Source of the DNA: Metabacillus sediminilitoris
GTDB lineage: Bacteria > Bacillota > Bacilli > Bacillales > Bacillaceae
Length of the DNA stretch: 64,000 bases
Assembly (NCBI RefSeq): GCF_009720625.1
Contig: NZ_CP046266.1
Span: forward strand, 1,993,501 to 2,057,500
Direction: 5' to 3'
Below the pieces are notes generated by a model. The model was not told where the DNA came from and made no database searches. It saw nothing but the letters and a program-made list of their open reading frames with translations. The translations under genes and the position numbers were made by a program. Below are positions 43,470-53,012 of this stretch, piece after piece. How positions within the stretch are numbered: position 1 is the first letter of the stretch; the number at the start of each line of letters is the position of its first letter.

Positions 43470-45233
43470 ATGTCTGATGAAAAGCTGGAGAGAGAGAGGA
43501 AATTAAAGGATTTACTGGTACGTTTAACGGATTCGCCATTTTACAATCGAAAATTAGCGGATTATAATCTGATGAACATAGGACTAAAACAAATCTCTAC
43601 ATTGCCGATTACAGTAAAAGGCGAACTTCGAAAGGCAGGATCATTTGATCATCTTGCTGTTGACCATAAAGAAGCGGTACATTATTGCGAATCGTTCGGT
43701 ACTACTGGAGAACCAACATCTGCTTGGTTGACGAAGGAGGATTTGGAAACAGGCATAAGACAAATAAAAGGGTGCGGGGTACGGATTGACAAAGAAGACA
43801 TTGTACTGCTTCGATTTCCACATGGATTGACGGCTACCGCATTTCTTATGCAGCAAACCTGCCTTCAAGTGGGGGCGACGATTATCCCCGAGTACAGTAC
43901 GATTACCCCTTATCCTAAGTTGCTTGATCTCATGAATCGACTGTACGTCACGATCATTGCAGGATCTCCTCGAGAGATAGAATTGTTGGCCGAGACGACG
44001 CGCTTGCTTGGTTTAAACAGTAGCGAGCATTTCCCCTCTCTCCGGGCGATCATTGTTACCGGAGAAGTAGTGGGTGAACGTCGAAAGGAGCATTTGAAAC
44101 GGAGGTGGGGTGTTCCAATAATTGATATATACGGTACTGCCGAGACTGCTAATATTGCAGCAATGTGCGAGCATGGCGCAATGCATGTCTTAGAGCAGGA
44201 CGTTTTGGTTGAAACGCTTAAGGAAGATGGTTCCCGACTTGCCAAACCGGGGGAGAGGGGGCTCGCTGCAATTACGACATTGTCCCATCAAGCTTCACCG
44301 CTGCTGCGGTATCTCAACGAAGACGTGATCTCCGTCGAGCAGGGTTTATGCGCATGCGGCCAAACCGAAAGCAAGCTCGTCCATTATGGTCGACTGAAGG
44401 ATAGAACTAGATTTGGGGAGATTGTGTTGGATGAAAAGGATATTCAGGACGCCGTATACTCGTTGGCTCCCGTACCCGATGCTTGGAAAGCTATGCAGCG
44501 AGAGAACGGATTTCATATGATTCTCGATTCGGAGCGATATGCCGATTGGTCGTTGGAGAGAATTCAGGTTCAATTATCCGAAATGCTGAAGGTGACGGTA
44601 ACCGCGGAGATCGGCTTCAACACGCTGCTTAACCGGGATGAGCTCACACGAAATGTTGCTCCAAAGAGAGAGGTCTATATATGTAAGGGCGACAACGAAG
44701 ATCCTGACACAAGCAGCTCCATTCTATTGCGAGACTTGCTTCGTCGCGGTTACAGCGAGTTTATGAGCGACAAGTACAAGAAAGCACAGAAATTGTTTGA
44801 AGAGGCGGTTGCGCTGATTCCCCATAGTGCTGAAGCGCATGCATGGCTGGCTGCGGTTTACGGTCGGCAGATCGATGCGGCTTGGAGTTTGAAGGAGAAA
44901 ATTGAACTTTTTTCGATGCTGGAAAACGAAATAACGACCGCCCTTGGAATCGACCCGACATTGCCGCTCGCTAGGAGAATGAACGGATCGAAATTGTTAA
45001 ATACGCCGGATATGCTAGGGGGAGACCCCTCCTTAGCAGCCAATGAATTCCGTTATTGTATCGACCAGGGGATGAATGACGTTGAAATATGGGTATCGCT
45101 GGCTGAATGTTATATGAAAATGGATGATCCGGTTAAAGCGAAAGAAGTATTAAAAGTAGCATTGGCTCTAGAGCCAATGCATGAAAGAGCGACACAATTA
45201 TTGGAGCAAGCAAAAAAACGCGAGGATTTATGA
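43470..45233 (+). CDS. PaaK-like adenylate-forming enzyme fused to TPR domain
   Basis: 587 residues. Residues about 1-405 resemble phenylacetate-CoA ligase/F390 synthetase-type adenylating enzymes. They carry ESFGTTGEPTSAWLTKED (P-loop-like), DIYGTAETANI, a CACGQ zinc-like pair and HYGRLKDRTRFGEIVLDEKD. Residues about 425-587 form TPR-like helices (YKKAQKLFEEAVALIPHSAE, …AKEVLKVALALEPMHERATQ). The C-terminal catalytic lysine motif seen in the 49429 protein (FGKATR) is not evident. GGAAAGGAGA precedes the ATG. It is closely related to the 411-residue protein at 50807, which lacks the TPR part. A role in activating an aromatic acid for a protein-scaffolded assembly is inferred. Confidence 0.8.
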   Translation: MSDEKLERERKLKDLLVRLTDSPFYNRKLADYNLMNIGLKQISTLPITVKGELRKAGSFDHLAVDHKEAVHYCESFGTTGEPTSAWLTKEDLETGIRQIKGCGVRIDKEDIVLLRFPHGLTATAFLMQQTCLQVGATIIPEYSTITPYPKLLDLMNRLYVTIIAGSPREIELLAETTRLLGLNSSEHFPSLRAIIVTGEVVGERRKEHLKRRWGVPIIDIYGTAETANIAAMCEHGAMHVLEQDVLVETLKEDGSRLAKPGERGLAAITTLSHQASPLLRYLNEDVISVEQGLCACGQTESKLVHYGRLKDRTRFGEIVLDEKDIQDAVYSLAPVPDAWKAMQRENGFHMILDSERYADWSLERIQVQLSEMLKVTVTAEIGFNTLLNRDELTRNVAPKREVYICKGDNEDPDTSSSILLRDLLRRGYSEFMSDKYKKAQKLFEEAVALIPHSAEAHAWLAAVYGRQIDAAWSLKEKIELFSMLENEITTALGIDPTLPLARRMNGSKLLNTPDMLGGDPSLAANEFRYCIDQGMNDVEIWVSLAECYMKMDDPVKAKEVLKVALALEPMHERATQLLEQAKKREDL

Positions 45234-45277
45234 AAAATTGCGATAATATAAAAGGTAAGAAAGTATAAAGTCTTTAG

Positions 45278-45310
45278 AATATCACAGCCATTGTAACTGT
45301 GATATTTTTT
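45278..45310 (+). terminator. Terminator of the ligase-TPR gene
   Basis: AATATCACAG pairs with CTGTGATATT, followed by TTTTTT. Confidence 0.8.
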
Positions 45311-45429
45311 GTTAAAATAATTATTGAATCAATAACCAAGAAAAACACCCCCAATATGTCGATCATTGTAGATACGAAGTTGAGGGGTGTTATTTCCTTT
45401 GTCTCCTTTAATAAGGTAACCCTAAAGAA

Positions 45430-45950
45430 TGGGGAAGGCTTCTATGTGCATTCATCGAAACAGAAAGGGAATGTAAAAGAGCTGTTACAATATATTGCAT
45501 GCTATATTCATTGACCTGCTGTTAGGAGGTCGAGGGATATGGCGGGGAGTATGTAACGTTTAAGTACGTCGATTAAACCAATGAGAAAGATAAGCGATAA
45601 ATGCTCTCGATAGAAGCATTTATCAGACGATTAGTACCTCATATACAGGATGAACAATTTAAAACAATTCGTTATTATGAGGTGAATTGACGTCGCCTCA
45701 AACGTTAAAGCAAAGAAAAAATCAGTTTATTTCACAAACCAGTCGTCGTCTAATCGTGAAAGAGAAACGAATGGTGCGTAAAAGAAATTGGAGAGAGCGA
45801 ATACAACACCAGACAGGGAAAGATCCGATGATTTGCCTCAAGTGTTCGTGTTATTTTGAATACAAAGGAGAAGTCTATATTCCGGATTGCGAGTTAGTGA
45901 AAAAGGCAGTGTGTGAAAAAAGCCATCAACTATCATTGCTTGGCTTGTCA
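45430..45950 (+). pseudogene. IS91-type transposase remnant
   Basis: Fragments in several frames read GFYVHSSKQKGNVKELLQYI, then RRNWRERI-like and DPMICLKCSCYFEYKGEVY with a CxxC pair, the C-terminal order of IS91-family (Y2 rolling-circle) transposases known in Bacillus. Stops and frameshifts are frequent. IS91-type elements can move adjacent DNA by one-ended events. Confidence 0.65.
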
Positions 45951-46124
45951 GGAGGAAGAGGTAATTCCTTATGATGTCGTACTAGATTATGGCATCATGG
46001 ATGGAGGAGATCCGATCGTCCCACCACAATTTAGCTGTGAAAATGTAGAGCAGAAATTTATCCAGAATCCTACAAAGGCATTCATGGCCAGGAATATAAA
46101 CTATCGGATGTCCTCTCATCTTGA
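45913..46124 (+). pseudogene. Small zinc-finger-like protein, frameshifted
   Basis: ATG 45913 opens MKKAINYHCLACQEEEVIPY, then DGGDPIVPPQFSCEN. A one-base shift near 46035 is needed to continue into AEIYPESYKGIHGQEYKLSD and a stop at 46122. The C..C…C pattern suggests a small metal-binding protein, found as a conserved hypothetical in Bacillus. It overlaps the IS91 remnant end. Confidence 0.5.
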
Positions 46125-46140
46125 CAAAGGACCGGGCTGG

Positions 46141-46383
46141 TTATTCCCGGTTTTTCTTAATACTCTTCATCATTTCTTGTCCGGCTGCTACGGCACCACT
46201 CTTTAAGATAGTAGGGAGTTTTCCCAATATGAGTTGTGGAGACTGATTCTGATTTACTCCACTCACCGCACCTTTCATATCATTGCCGACTTGGTTAACA
46301 CCGGTGATTAAACCGGTTGTAATGATAGGTTTGGATTGTTCCTTTATTTTCCCAAAGATCTTCTTTATATCAACTTTTGACAT
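46141..46383 (-). CDS. Small hypothetical protein in the island
   Basis: 80 residues from ATG 46383, directly behind AAGGAGGTG. A GTG at 46392 lies inside that ribosome binding site and is rejected. The sequence (MSKVDIKKIFGKIKEQSKPI, then TTGLITGVNQVGNDMKG) looks amphipathic or weakly hydrophobic in the middle with a basic tail. I do not recognise the family. It is first downstream of the two TPR genes on the same strand. Confidence 0.6.
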   Translation of the reverse strand: MSKVDIKKIFGKIKEQSKPIITTGLITGVNQVGNDMKGAVSGVNQNQSPQLILGKLPTILKSGAVAAGQEMMKSIKKNRE

Positions 46384-46482
46384 GCGTGTCACCTCCTTTC
46401 AAAAGAAACTTTCCCTCCCTATGGTCTGTTACAGCATGAAATAGCGCCGTCCTTTCTGATTGAGCCGGTTGCGAGGAGTTTT

Positions 46483-47169
46483 TTATTTCTTTTGCTCCTC
46501 CGCCCAGCTTTGGAGAGCGTTCCCTGCAGCAGTAACGGTCCTTCTTATCAAAATTGATGTGATGCTCTCGGTGTTCGGTATATGCTCAACAGCCGGTTTT
46601 CCTTCCAAATTCTTAAGCTTTAGCTTGAGGAGATGCAGAAAATCAGGATCCAGCGTTTGGTTCATCAGCCTTTTCCAGCACATAGCCGCAGACTGATTTT
46701 GACCGATCCGACAGTATACCTCGCCAAGTTCGTAGACAAGCTGCAAGTATATTTCGTTCTCAAGGAACCCTTCTTTATGCATTTCCCGTTCGATGAGAAA
46801 GGTATAATCTTCAATCGCCGTGTGGGCACGGTGGAAATGCTTTTCAGGCAACTTATATGCGGCCTTGCCTCGCAGGATTCGGATCATGCCATCCTGAGGG
46901 GCGGCACTTACCGCTCCGTCAAGAAGCTTCAGCCCTGCTTTCGACCACCTCAATTTTTCCAAAGGTTTTGTCTTATCCCGAGCGATTAGAATCATGGTGC
47001 TTCCATGGTATGCATCCACAAGCGGGTGGCTTAGAGAGTCTGATCGCACCCGTTCCAACAACTGATGCAAGTCTTGAACGGCCTTTTCATTGCCCTCGAC
47101 GGCGTCCTTGTGTAGTTGAATAACCTGCTTAAGTAAAATCTCAATATCCGTCTCGTTTATATTCACCAA
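46483..47169 (-). CDS. TPR-like helical protein
   Basis: 228 residues, all-alpha. It shares AYHGSTMILIARDKTKPLEK, LDGAVSAAPQDGMIRILRG and AIEDYTFLIER with the 174-residue protein at 47201 (…AYYGSTLALLGRD…AIEDYSFLLER). The two are paralogs with TPR-like repeats. The start is TTG 47169 with AGGAGAGG 9 bases upstream. A GTG at 47166 is an alternative. Similar repeats occur in the C-terminal part of the ligase at 43470, so these may be scaffold or partner proteins of the ligases. Confidence 0.7.
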   Translation of the reverse strand: MVNINETDIEILLKQVIQLHKDAVEGNEKAVQDLHQLLERVRSDSLSHPLVDAYHGSTMILIARDKTKPLEKLRWSKAGLKLLDGAVSAAPQDGMIRILRGKAAYKLPEKHFHRAHTAIEDYTFLIEREMHKEGFLENEIYLQLVYELGEVYCRIGQNQSAAMCWKRLMNQTLDPDFLHLLKLKLKNLEGKPAVEHIPNTESITSILIRRTVTAAGNALQSWAEEQKK

Positions 47170-47200
47170 TTGTCTATTCCTCTCCTGTCATTTTTTCCTG

Positions 47201-47725
47201 TTACTTTTTCTTTGATGTAAACTGTTTTAATCGTTGCAATACTTCATTTGCTTCGCTCAATTTTCCTACATTTTTGTAAGCGGTACTTAGATCCTCCATA
47301 ATTCCCCTCACTTGCGTATTAGTAAGGTAACTGGGATCTTTTTTATAACGTTCCAGCAGGAAGGAGTAGTCTTCGATCGCAGTCTGTGTGCAATGGAAGA
47401 AGGACTCTGGCAGCCGCAGACATACATTCGCACGCAACATCCGAATTTCCTTCTGGTTCGGGTCCATGGAAATCGCTTGATTCAATGAATCTAGTCCTTC
47501 TTGCGCTTTATCTGCTTTTTCCAGAGGCTGAACAGCATCTCGCCCTAATAGCGCAAGAGTGCTGCCGTAATAGGCTTCAATAAGAGCATTGTCGGGCTCG
47601 ATATTGCGAAGCTTTAAGAAAATTTCATAGGCGTTTTTCACCGACTTTTTATCTCCGTCTACGCCTTTCATAAGAACCTTTTTTCCTTCTTCAAATTGAT
47701 TCATATTTGTGTTGTTTTTTTTCAT
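47201..47725 (-). CDS. TPR-like helical protein
   Basis: 174 residues with two or three TPR-like units (EEGKKVLMKGVDGDKKSVKN, LDSLNQAISMDPNQKEIRML, LSTAYKNVGKLSEANEVLQR). AGGAGG precedes the ATG at 47725. It lies 1 base after the stop of the beta-propeller gene, so the two are co-transcribed. Paralog of the 46483 protein, shorter at the C-terminus. Confidence 0.75.
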   Translation of the reverse strand: MKKNNTNMNQFEEGKKVLMKGVDGDKKSVKNAYEIFLKLRNIEPDNALIEAYYGSTLALLGRDAVQPLEKADKAQEGLDSLNQAISMDPNQKEIRMLRANVCLRLPESFFHCTQTAIEDYSFLLERYKKDPSYLTNTQVRGIMEDLSTAYKNVGKLSEANEVLQRLKQFTSKKK

Positions 47726-47726
47726 T

Positions 47727-48641
47727 TCAATTTCCTCCTAACGAAAAATTCGGATCAAGAACAAGAATCTGATACACCTGTTGTACTGGCAATGATACAA
47801 ATCGAGAGATTCTAAATTCGGGATTGTAGACATAGATTCCGCCATCCAAGCAGCAATTCGAGAACTCGTGTGGTATTCGTAAAACATGCCTCATCTTGCT
47901 CTGTCCGATAAAGATCGTATCGTCCGTTATTGCAAGTCCGCGTGTAAAACCTGGTAGTTGAATCGGCGTCTCGTTCCCGGTTATGACACTGAACGACATA
48001 GAGTCGCAATAAGATAGTTTGTTTTGATGCACCATTATCGAATGAGGCATATACAAACTCTTTACGACGACATGATTTGCCGGGTCTATGTCGAGGTGTT
48101 GACTGGGATCAAAATCAGTCAAATCAATCGCGACAATCCCACCGTTTTTATGAGTAGGGTCCAGATACCATTTACCATAAGGAGAAAACATAGAAACATA
48201 TAAAGTATGACCATCCAACCAAATGTCATTAATATGATGAACGTCTTTGTCCTCAGAATTGAATCGAATCTCCCCTATTCGGGTGAACGTTTCGGTCTCA
48301 TAGCATCCGATTGCATTAATCGCTGTTTCCACAACCAAAACAACATGATCATTAAACTTAACGATGTCGTGAAAATCGAGTCTCATGTGTTTCGTTTTCT
48401 GAATGACCTCGAACCTCTGGTCCATAGTAATGATCTGATTATCGTCGGACGCTATGAATAATCGATCCTTAACAAATGTCATTCCCGAACAACTACCGGT
48501 GTAAAGCTTCTCCAAAGCGTTATTTTTAAAGTCTAGTAAAAAAAGTCCACCCTGATCTGAACCACTGGCTGGACAGCTTACCAGAAGACGTGTATTTAGA
48601 TACTCAAAATCTGGATCATTCTCTAATCCGAATAACAACAC
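47727..48641 (-). CDS. DUF4915-like beta-propeller protein
   Basis: 304 residues from GTG 48641 behind AAGGAGGGG. Repeating beta-strand blocks (LFIASDDNQIITMDQRF, VVLVVETAINAIGCYETETF, HHINDIWLDGHTLYVSMFS) match a propeller. The HD at LDFHDIVKF and HHIND resemble the DUF4915 (TIGR03032) family, often found near glycosyltransferase or lipid-related clusters. No signal peptide is visible. A binding or lactonase-like role is possible. It is coupled to the TPR genes. Confidence 0.65.
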   Translation of the reverse strand: MLLFGLENDPDFEYLNTRLLVSCPASGSDQGGLFLLDFKNNALEKLYTGSCSGMTFVKDRLFIASDDNQIITMDQRFEVIQKTKHMRLDFHDIVKFNDHVVLVVETAINAIGCYETETFTRIGEIRFNSEDKDVHHINDIWLDGHTLYVSMFSPYGKWYLDPTHKNGGIVAIDLTDFDPSQHLDIDPANHVVVKSLYMPHSIMVHQNKLSYCDSMSFSVITGNETPIQLPGFTRGLAITDDTIFIGQSKMRHVLRIPHEFSNCCLDGGIYVYNPEFRISRFVSLPVQQVYQILVLDPNFSLGGN

Positions 48642-48796
48642 GGATCAAACCCCTCCTTAAAATAAAAGATTTGTGCTTGCTAAGATATGTAAGGTTTATA
48701 TGAACGGTTTGGATGGAATACTCATTTTTTAAAAAATGTATGTTTATCCGAGGCAAGTCTGAATTTCCTGCATTACATAAAGATTAGAGGAAGGAG

Positions 48797-48868
48797 GAGA
48801 GAACATGTGTAATGGAAATCTAAATAAAGACGGAGAGAACATGTGTCATGGAAATCTAAATAAAGACG
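48797..48868 (+). repeat. 36-bp tandem duplication carrying a ribosome binding site and start codon
   Basis: Two copies of GGAGAGAACATGTGTNATGG plus AAATCTAAATAAAGAC, at 48797-48832 and 48833-48868, differ by one base. Each copy has GGAGAGAACATG, so the small lysine-rich protein can start at either. Confidence 0.85.
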
Positions 48869-48996
48869 ACAGCAAAAAAGCAGAAAAAGCAAAAAAAAGA
48901 GAAGAGAAGTTGGCAAGAAAAAAGGCAGAGAAGCAGGCAAAAGAAAAAAAGAAACAAGAAAAGGAAGCAGCAAAAAATAATGAAGATATAGATTAA
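48805..48996 (+). CDS. Small lysine-rich protein
   Basis: 63 residues. GGAAGGAGGAG precedes ATG 48805. A second in-frame ATG at 48841 has its own GGAGAG and would give 51 residues. The N-terminus repeats MCxGNLNKD twice. Residues 22-60 are almost entirely Lys, Glu, Ala and Arg (KKREEKLARKKAEKQAKEKK), a likely single charged helix. There is no known family. It precedes the ligase genes and resembles in composition the long repeat protein at 54477. Confidence 0.65.
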   Translation: MCNGNLNKDGENMCHGNLNKDDSKKAEKAKKREEKLARKKAEKQAKEKKKQEKEAAKNNEDID

Positions 48997-49428
48997 TTTA
49001 GATGGATCAAAACTGTCCAAGGAAACAATTCACATTATTCATGTGGGTGATTTTATCAAATTTATGTGTTTTGTTTCCTCGGCGAACGCGAAAGACAAGA
49101 ACCTAAAGGTCTTTATAAAAAGGTCAAAGCAGGTGAAACCCTTGGAGTCTACGTGTGTGTCCGATCCTTATGAATCCTAGTCCATAAGAGACGTTATAGA
49201 AATCCGATAGGCAATCGGCAGGAGATTTCGTTGCGCAGATCCTGGCTGCTTTACATTTCTATAACTATATTTTTCAAGAGTCGCAATGAAAGTTTGAGAT
49301 AGGATCGCCACAATTGATATTAGGCTTCAAATGGTTGTAGGATGTTGTCCTATCTCAGGGTACTGGTACAAGCAGTTTAGCCCGCATAATTCTATGAGTA
49401 TTAAGAATACATGGAATGGAGGATTTAG
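48997..49428 (+). other. Intergenic leader of the ligase/DAHP synthase operon
   Basis: About 430 bases without a gene. It holds no clear terminator. GGAGGATTTAG (49415-49425) is the ribosome binding site of the ligase gene. A short palindrome CCGATAGGCAATCGG lies at about 49205. Promoter not located. Confidence 0.4.
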
Positions 49429-50772
49429 ATGAAGTTTCAAACTCATAAGATGACAGTTTCCATTGACGAACATTCATCCCATCTAGAACAATTCAAGGAA
49501 TTTTATAAGCAATTGGATGATGAAGGGAAAACCATTGAAATAATTCCTCATGAAAAAAAAGAAGATTATCAGTTAAAAGCTGTTAACGCTACTCTTGCAC
49601 ATGTGTGGAACCGAAATGAATACTACCGTTCGACGTTGGAAGAGGCAGGCTTCACAGAGCCTAAAATCGATAGTCTAGAACAATTAGCTTCCGTACCGAT
49701 GCTGAAGAAAGATGTCATTAGAGGTGATAAAACAAAGATTTTATGCGTCGATCCAAAAGAAATAGGTCAAGTTCACCTAACTAGCGGCACATCGGGTAAG
49801 CCGATATATACCTCTTACACATTAGCTGATCAATATGTTTACGATCTGCTCCCGAAGTATTTGGAGCTGTTTAAGGAGTCGGACGATGATGTCGCTGCGA
49901 TTGCGCTGCCTTATGAATTTGCGCTGCCCGGCCTTGGATTTCAGCGATTATTTCAATTTGCGTTTGGTACGGCGGTTCTGTCGCTTGGCAAAGGCGGTTA
50001 CATGGCTCCTATCGATAAGTCGTTGGAATTAATGAAGGAATATCAAGCCACTGTCCTTACTACAACCCCTTCTTACGCAGCGCTCTTGGCAGAAGAAAGC
50101 GAGAAGTTCGGTATAAAAATTGGTGAAGATATTCGCCTAAAAAAAATTTGGCTTACCGGCGAAGGATGCTCCTCCACCTTTCGCGAACGGCTGGAAAAGT
50201 GGTGGGGATGTGAGGTCTCCTTCTTCTACGGCTCAACCGAGTGCGGAGTTATCGGTGTAGAATGCAGTAAGCATAAAGGGTATCACGTCATGGAAGGGCA
50301 TGTAAAAGTCGAAATCGTTGATCCGGTTTCGGAGGAAGTGCTTCCGTACGGTCGAACGGGAGAAATTGTTGTGACGACGCTACTGCGTGAAGGAATGCCG
50401 ATGGTACGCTACCGGACCGGGGATCTTGGCAACTTGCAAAAATCCAAATGTGATTGCGGAATCACAATGGACGTTATGCAGCTAAGGGGCCGAAGTGAGC
50501 ACATGCTGCGAATAGGCACCGAAGACTATTCTCCATTTTTGATCGAGCACTTTCTCATGGAGATTCCCGAAGTAGGTTTATGGTATCACCTTAAGCTGGA
50601 TCAAGGAGTGCTCACAATCGAAGCCGAGAAGTTTCGCACGAAGCTAAGCGACGAGCAATTGGCGGCAAAAATTCAAAAGCATATGGCTGATCGGATTGGA
50701 ATACATTGCGAAGTCGTAATCAGACACGATATCCCTCGTACGTTCGGCAAAGCGACGAGAGTATTCAATTAG
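49429..50772 (+). CDS. Phenylacetate-CoA ligase (PaaK) family adenylate-forming enzyme
   Basis: 447 residues with the full PaaK motif set: LTSGTSGKPIYTSYT (phosphate loop), FFYGSTECGVIG, YRTGDLG, a CDCG metal pair, and C-terminal FGKATR with the catalytic lysine. PaaK enzymes activate aryl acids to acyl-AMP and then CoA thioesters. GGAGG precedes ATG 49429. It starts the operon of ligase, ligase, DAHP synthase and chorismate-lyase-like protein. That context suggests an aromatic acid from chorismate as substrate, most simply 4-hydroxybenzoate. Confidence 0.85.
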   Translation: MKFQTHKMTVSIDEHSSHLEQFKEFYKQLDDEGKTIEIIPHEKKEDYQLKAVNATLAHVWNRNEYYRSTLEEAGFTEPKIDSLEQLASVPMLKKDVIRGDKTKILCVDPKEIGQVHLTSGTSGKPIYTSYTLADQYVYDLLPKYLELFKESDDDVAAIALPYEFALPGLGFQRLFQFAFGTAVLSLGKGGYMAPIDKSLELMKEYQATVLTTTPSYAALLAEESEKFGIKIGEDIRLKKIWLTGEGCSSTFRERLEKWWGCEVSFFYGSTECGVIGVECSKHKGYHVMEGHVKVEIVDPVSEEVLPYGRTGEIVVTTLLREGMPMVRYRTGDLGNLQKSKCDCGITMDVMQLRGRSEHMLRIGTEDYSPFLIEHFLMEIPEVGLWYHLKLDQGVLTIEAEKFRTKLSDEQLAAKIQKHMADRIGIHCEVVIRHDIPRTFGKATRVFN

Positions 50773-50806
50773 CTATATACAAAAAACGAGAAAGGAAGGT
50801 GCCTTA

Positions 50807-52042
50807 ATGAGCGACATCGATAGAGAGAGGGCGCGAAAGTTTCAGGAGATGTATATGCGTATTCTAAAATCCCCTCTGTATAAGAGGAAATTATCGGACT
50901 ATGCTTTAAACGGCATTGGGTTGAGTCAAATCCAGACACTTCCGTTAACGACAAAGGAAGATCTGCGGAAAGCCGGCCTCTTCGGTCACCTCGCCGTCGA
51001 TATGAAGGAAATCGCTCAATACCACGAATCGACCGGTACGACCGGGGAGCCCTCTGCCGCCTGGTTTACGCAAAAAGATTTGATAACTGGCGGAAGACAA
51101 TTGAAGGAATGCGGTGTGCATCTGACGTCTGAAGATCTGGTGCTGATCCGTTTTCCTTACGCAATGGCGCTGCCTGCATTCTTAATGCAGCATGCAGCTT
51201 GGCAGACAGGAGCCGGGGTCGTTCCCGCAAGCGGACGTACTGTAGTTACCCCTTACCCCAGAGTGTTAAGCCTGATGAAACATCTTTCTGTCACGGTGTT
51301 GGCGGGACTCCCGCGTGAGATGGAACTGCTGGCCGAAGCGGCTCGTCTCAGCGGTTCTGAGCCGAGTAAGGACTTTCCGGCTTTGCGCGCCATATGCGTA
51401 GCCGGTGAATTGATGAGCGACAAGCGTAGGGAACATATAGAAAAGCTGTGGAACGTGCCTGTATTTAATATGTACGGTTCGACGGAAACTGCTAATATCG
51501 CGACAATGTGCGAGTATGGCACAATGCATATCGTTGAAGAAGATTTTTACGTAGAAGTACTAAATGAGGACGGTTCAAGTCCTATCGCTTATGGAAAAAA
51601 AGGGTTTGCGGCGATCACGACGCTTTCCCATCAAGGTTCACCTCTGCTGCGATACTTTAATGAAGACATTATCTCTGTAGAGCCCTGTTTATGCGATTGC
51701 GGCCGGGCAGGAGCCAAGTTGGTTCATTACGGCAGAAGCAAGGATCGAATCCGTTTCGGAAACATCGTGCTAGACGCAATGGATATTCAGGAAGCCGTAT
51801 ATTCTTTGTCTCCTGCTCCGGATGCTTGGAAGGTGCTAGAGCAGGAAGAGGGGTTGCACATTTTAATAGATTCACATGATTCCGGGAAATGGTCAGAGGA
51901 AAAAGTCCGTTCTCGATTATCTTCTCGACTTCAAGTGCCCGTTACCGTTGAAATCACTAAGTTGCTTGATCGTGGCGATCTCATGAGTAACGTTCCATCA
52001 GTAAAGCCTGTTTATATCCAAAAGCGAAGTATCGGCTCATAG
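50807..52042 (+). CDS. PaaK-like adenylate-forming enzyme, single-domain form
   Basis: 411 residues with STGTTGEPSAAWFTQKDL, NMYGSTETANIATM and HYGRSKDRIRFGNIVLDAMD. It aligns along its length with the N-terminal part of the 43470 protein (shared LRKAG, GHLAVD and RYFNEDIISVE blocks) but lacks the TPR extension. The C-terminal lysine motif is not clear (end: NVPSVKPVYIQKR). GAAAGGAAGGTG precedes the ATG 34 bases after the PaaK gene. It may work as a paired or regulatory ligase subunit, or transfer an acyl-AMP to a carrier or protein. Confidence 0.8.
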   Translation: MSDIDRERARKFQEMYMRILKSPLYKRKLSDYALNGIGLSQIQTLPLTTKEDLRKAGLFGHLAVDMKEIAQYHESTGTTGEPSAAWFTQKDLITGGRQLKECGVHLTSEDLVLIRFPYAMALPAFLMQHAAWQTGAGVVPASGRTVVTPYPRVLSLMKHLSVTVLAGLPREMELLAEAARLSGSEPSKDFPALRAICVAGELMSDKRREHIEKLWNVPVFNMYGSTETANIATMCEYGTMHIVEEDFYVEVLNEDGSSPIAYGKKGFAAITTLSHQGSPLLRYFNEDIISVEPCLCDCGRAGAKLVHYGRSKDRIRFGNIVLDAMDIQEAVYSLSPAPDAWKVLEQEEGLHILIDSHDSGKWSEEKVRSRLSSRLQVPVTVEITKLLDRGDLMSNVPSVKPVYIQKRSIGS

Positions 52043-52127
52043 AAAATAGATCCATTGAATTCGATAGATAACGATAATTGATTAGGGAGATTCCCATTAA
52101 TTAGATTTAAAGAAAGGATTGTTCATC

Positions 52128-52955
52128 ATGAGTGATAAATTGCAACAGGAGAAATCACGGCTGCTCGTAAGCCGCCACCATAAAAGCGAGGATACGATTA
52201 TTGATATTAAGCAAGCGGTGATCGGTGGTTCTTCACATACGCTGATCGCAGGTCCCTGCTCAATCGAATCGAGAGATCAGCTTGTAACTGTTGCTTCCGC
52301 TTTAAAGGAAGCTGGCTTACCGGTCTTACGCGGCGGGGCGTTCAAACCGAGAACTTCTCCTTACGATTTTCAAGGACTCGGTGAAGAGGGATTAAAAATT
52401 ATGAAGGATGTGGCTGATGAATTTGGATTGGTGACCATCAGCGAAATTATGAGTTCCTCTCAAATCGATACAGCCGCCCGTTATATCGATATCTTTCAAA
52501 TAGGGGCGCGCAACATGCAGAACTTCGACCTGCTGAAAGCTGTCGGTCAAACGAAGAAGCCCGTACTTCTGAAACGCGGCCTTTCTGCTACTTTGGAGGA
52601 GTTTATGCTTGCAGCAGAATATATTCTGCATCAAGGAAATGACCAGGTCATGTTAATCGAACGTGGTATACGCACTTTCGAGAAAGCGACTCGCAATACG
52701 CTTGATATTTCCGCTGTTCCAATCTTAAAGCTGGAGACCCACCTTCCCGTGCTAGTGGATGTCAGTCATTCTACCGGGCGGAAAGATATTCTGCTGCCTT
52801 GTGCAAAGGCAGCGCTTGCCGCTGGTGCCGACGGGATTATGGTTGAGGTGCACCCGAATCCCTCAGCCGCTCTCTCTGATGCGAAGCAGCAAGTCAACAT
52901 TGATGAGTTTCATGCGTTCTGGAAGGGGCTCTGCGATTCCGGTTTGTACCATTAA
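52128..52955 (+). CDS. aroF: 3-deoxy-7-phosphoheptulonate (DAHP) synthase
   Basis: 275 residues from ATG 52128 behind AAAGAAAGGA. A TTG at 52119 is less likely. DAHP synthase condenses phosphoenolpyruvate and erythrose-4-phosphate, the first step to chorismate. It is of the AroF/KDO8P-synthase-like type: [43 protein letters not shown] and [11 protein letters not shown] with metal-binding His. There is no fused chorismate mutase or regulatory domain, so it may resist feedback control. It sits between ligase and lyase genes. Confidence 0.92.
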   Translation: MSDKLQQEKSRLLVSRHHKSEDTIIDIKQAVIGGSSHTLIAGPCSIESRDQLVTVASALKEAGLPVLRGGAFKPRTSPYDFQGLGEEGLKIMKDVADEFGLVTISEIMSSSQIDTAARYIDIFQIGARNMQNFDLLKAVGQTKKPVLLKRGLSATLEEFMLAAEYILHQGNDQVMLIERGIRTFEKATRNTLDISAVPILKLETHLPVLVDVSHSTGRKDILLPCAKAALAAGADGIMVEVHPNPSAALSDAKQQVNIDEFHAFWKGLCDSGLYH

Positions 52956-53012
52956 CAAATTTCAATAAATGTCGAAGAGAGTCGCGGATATTAGTCTAAT
53001 GGAGGTTAGAGT

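Noticed and set aside
45299..45514. 71-codon frame after the ligase-TPR gene
   Set aside because: Begins inside the terminator. Its second half is part of the IS91-type transposase remnant.
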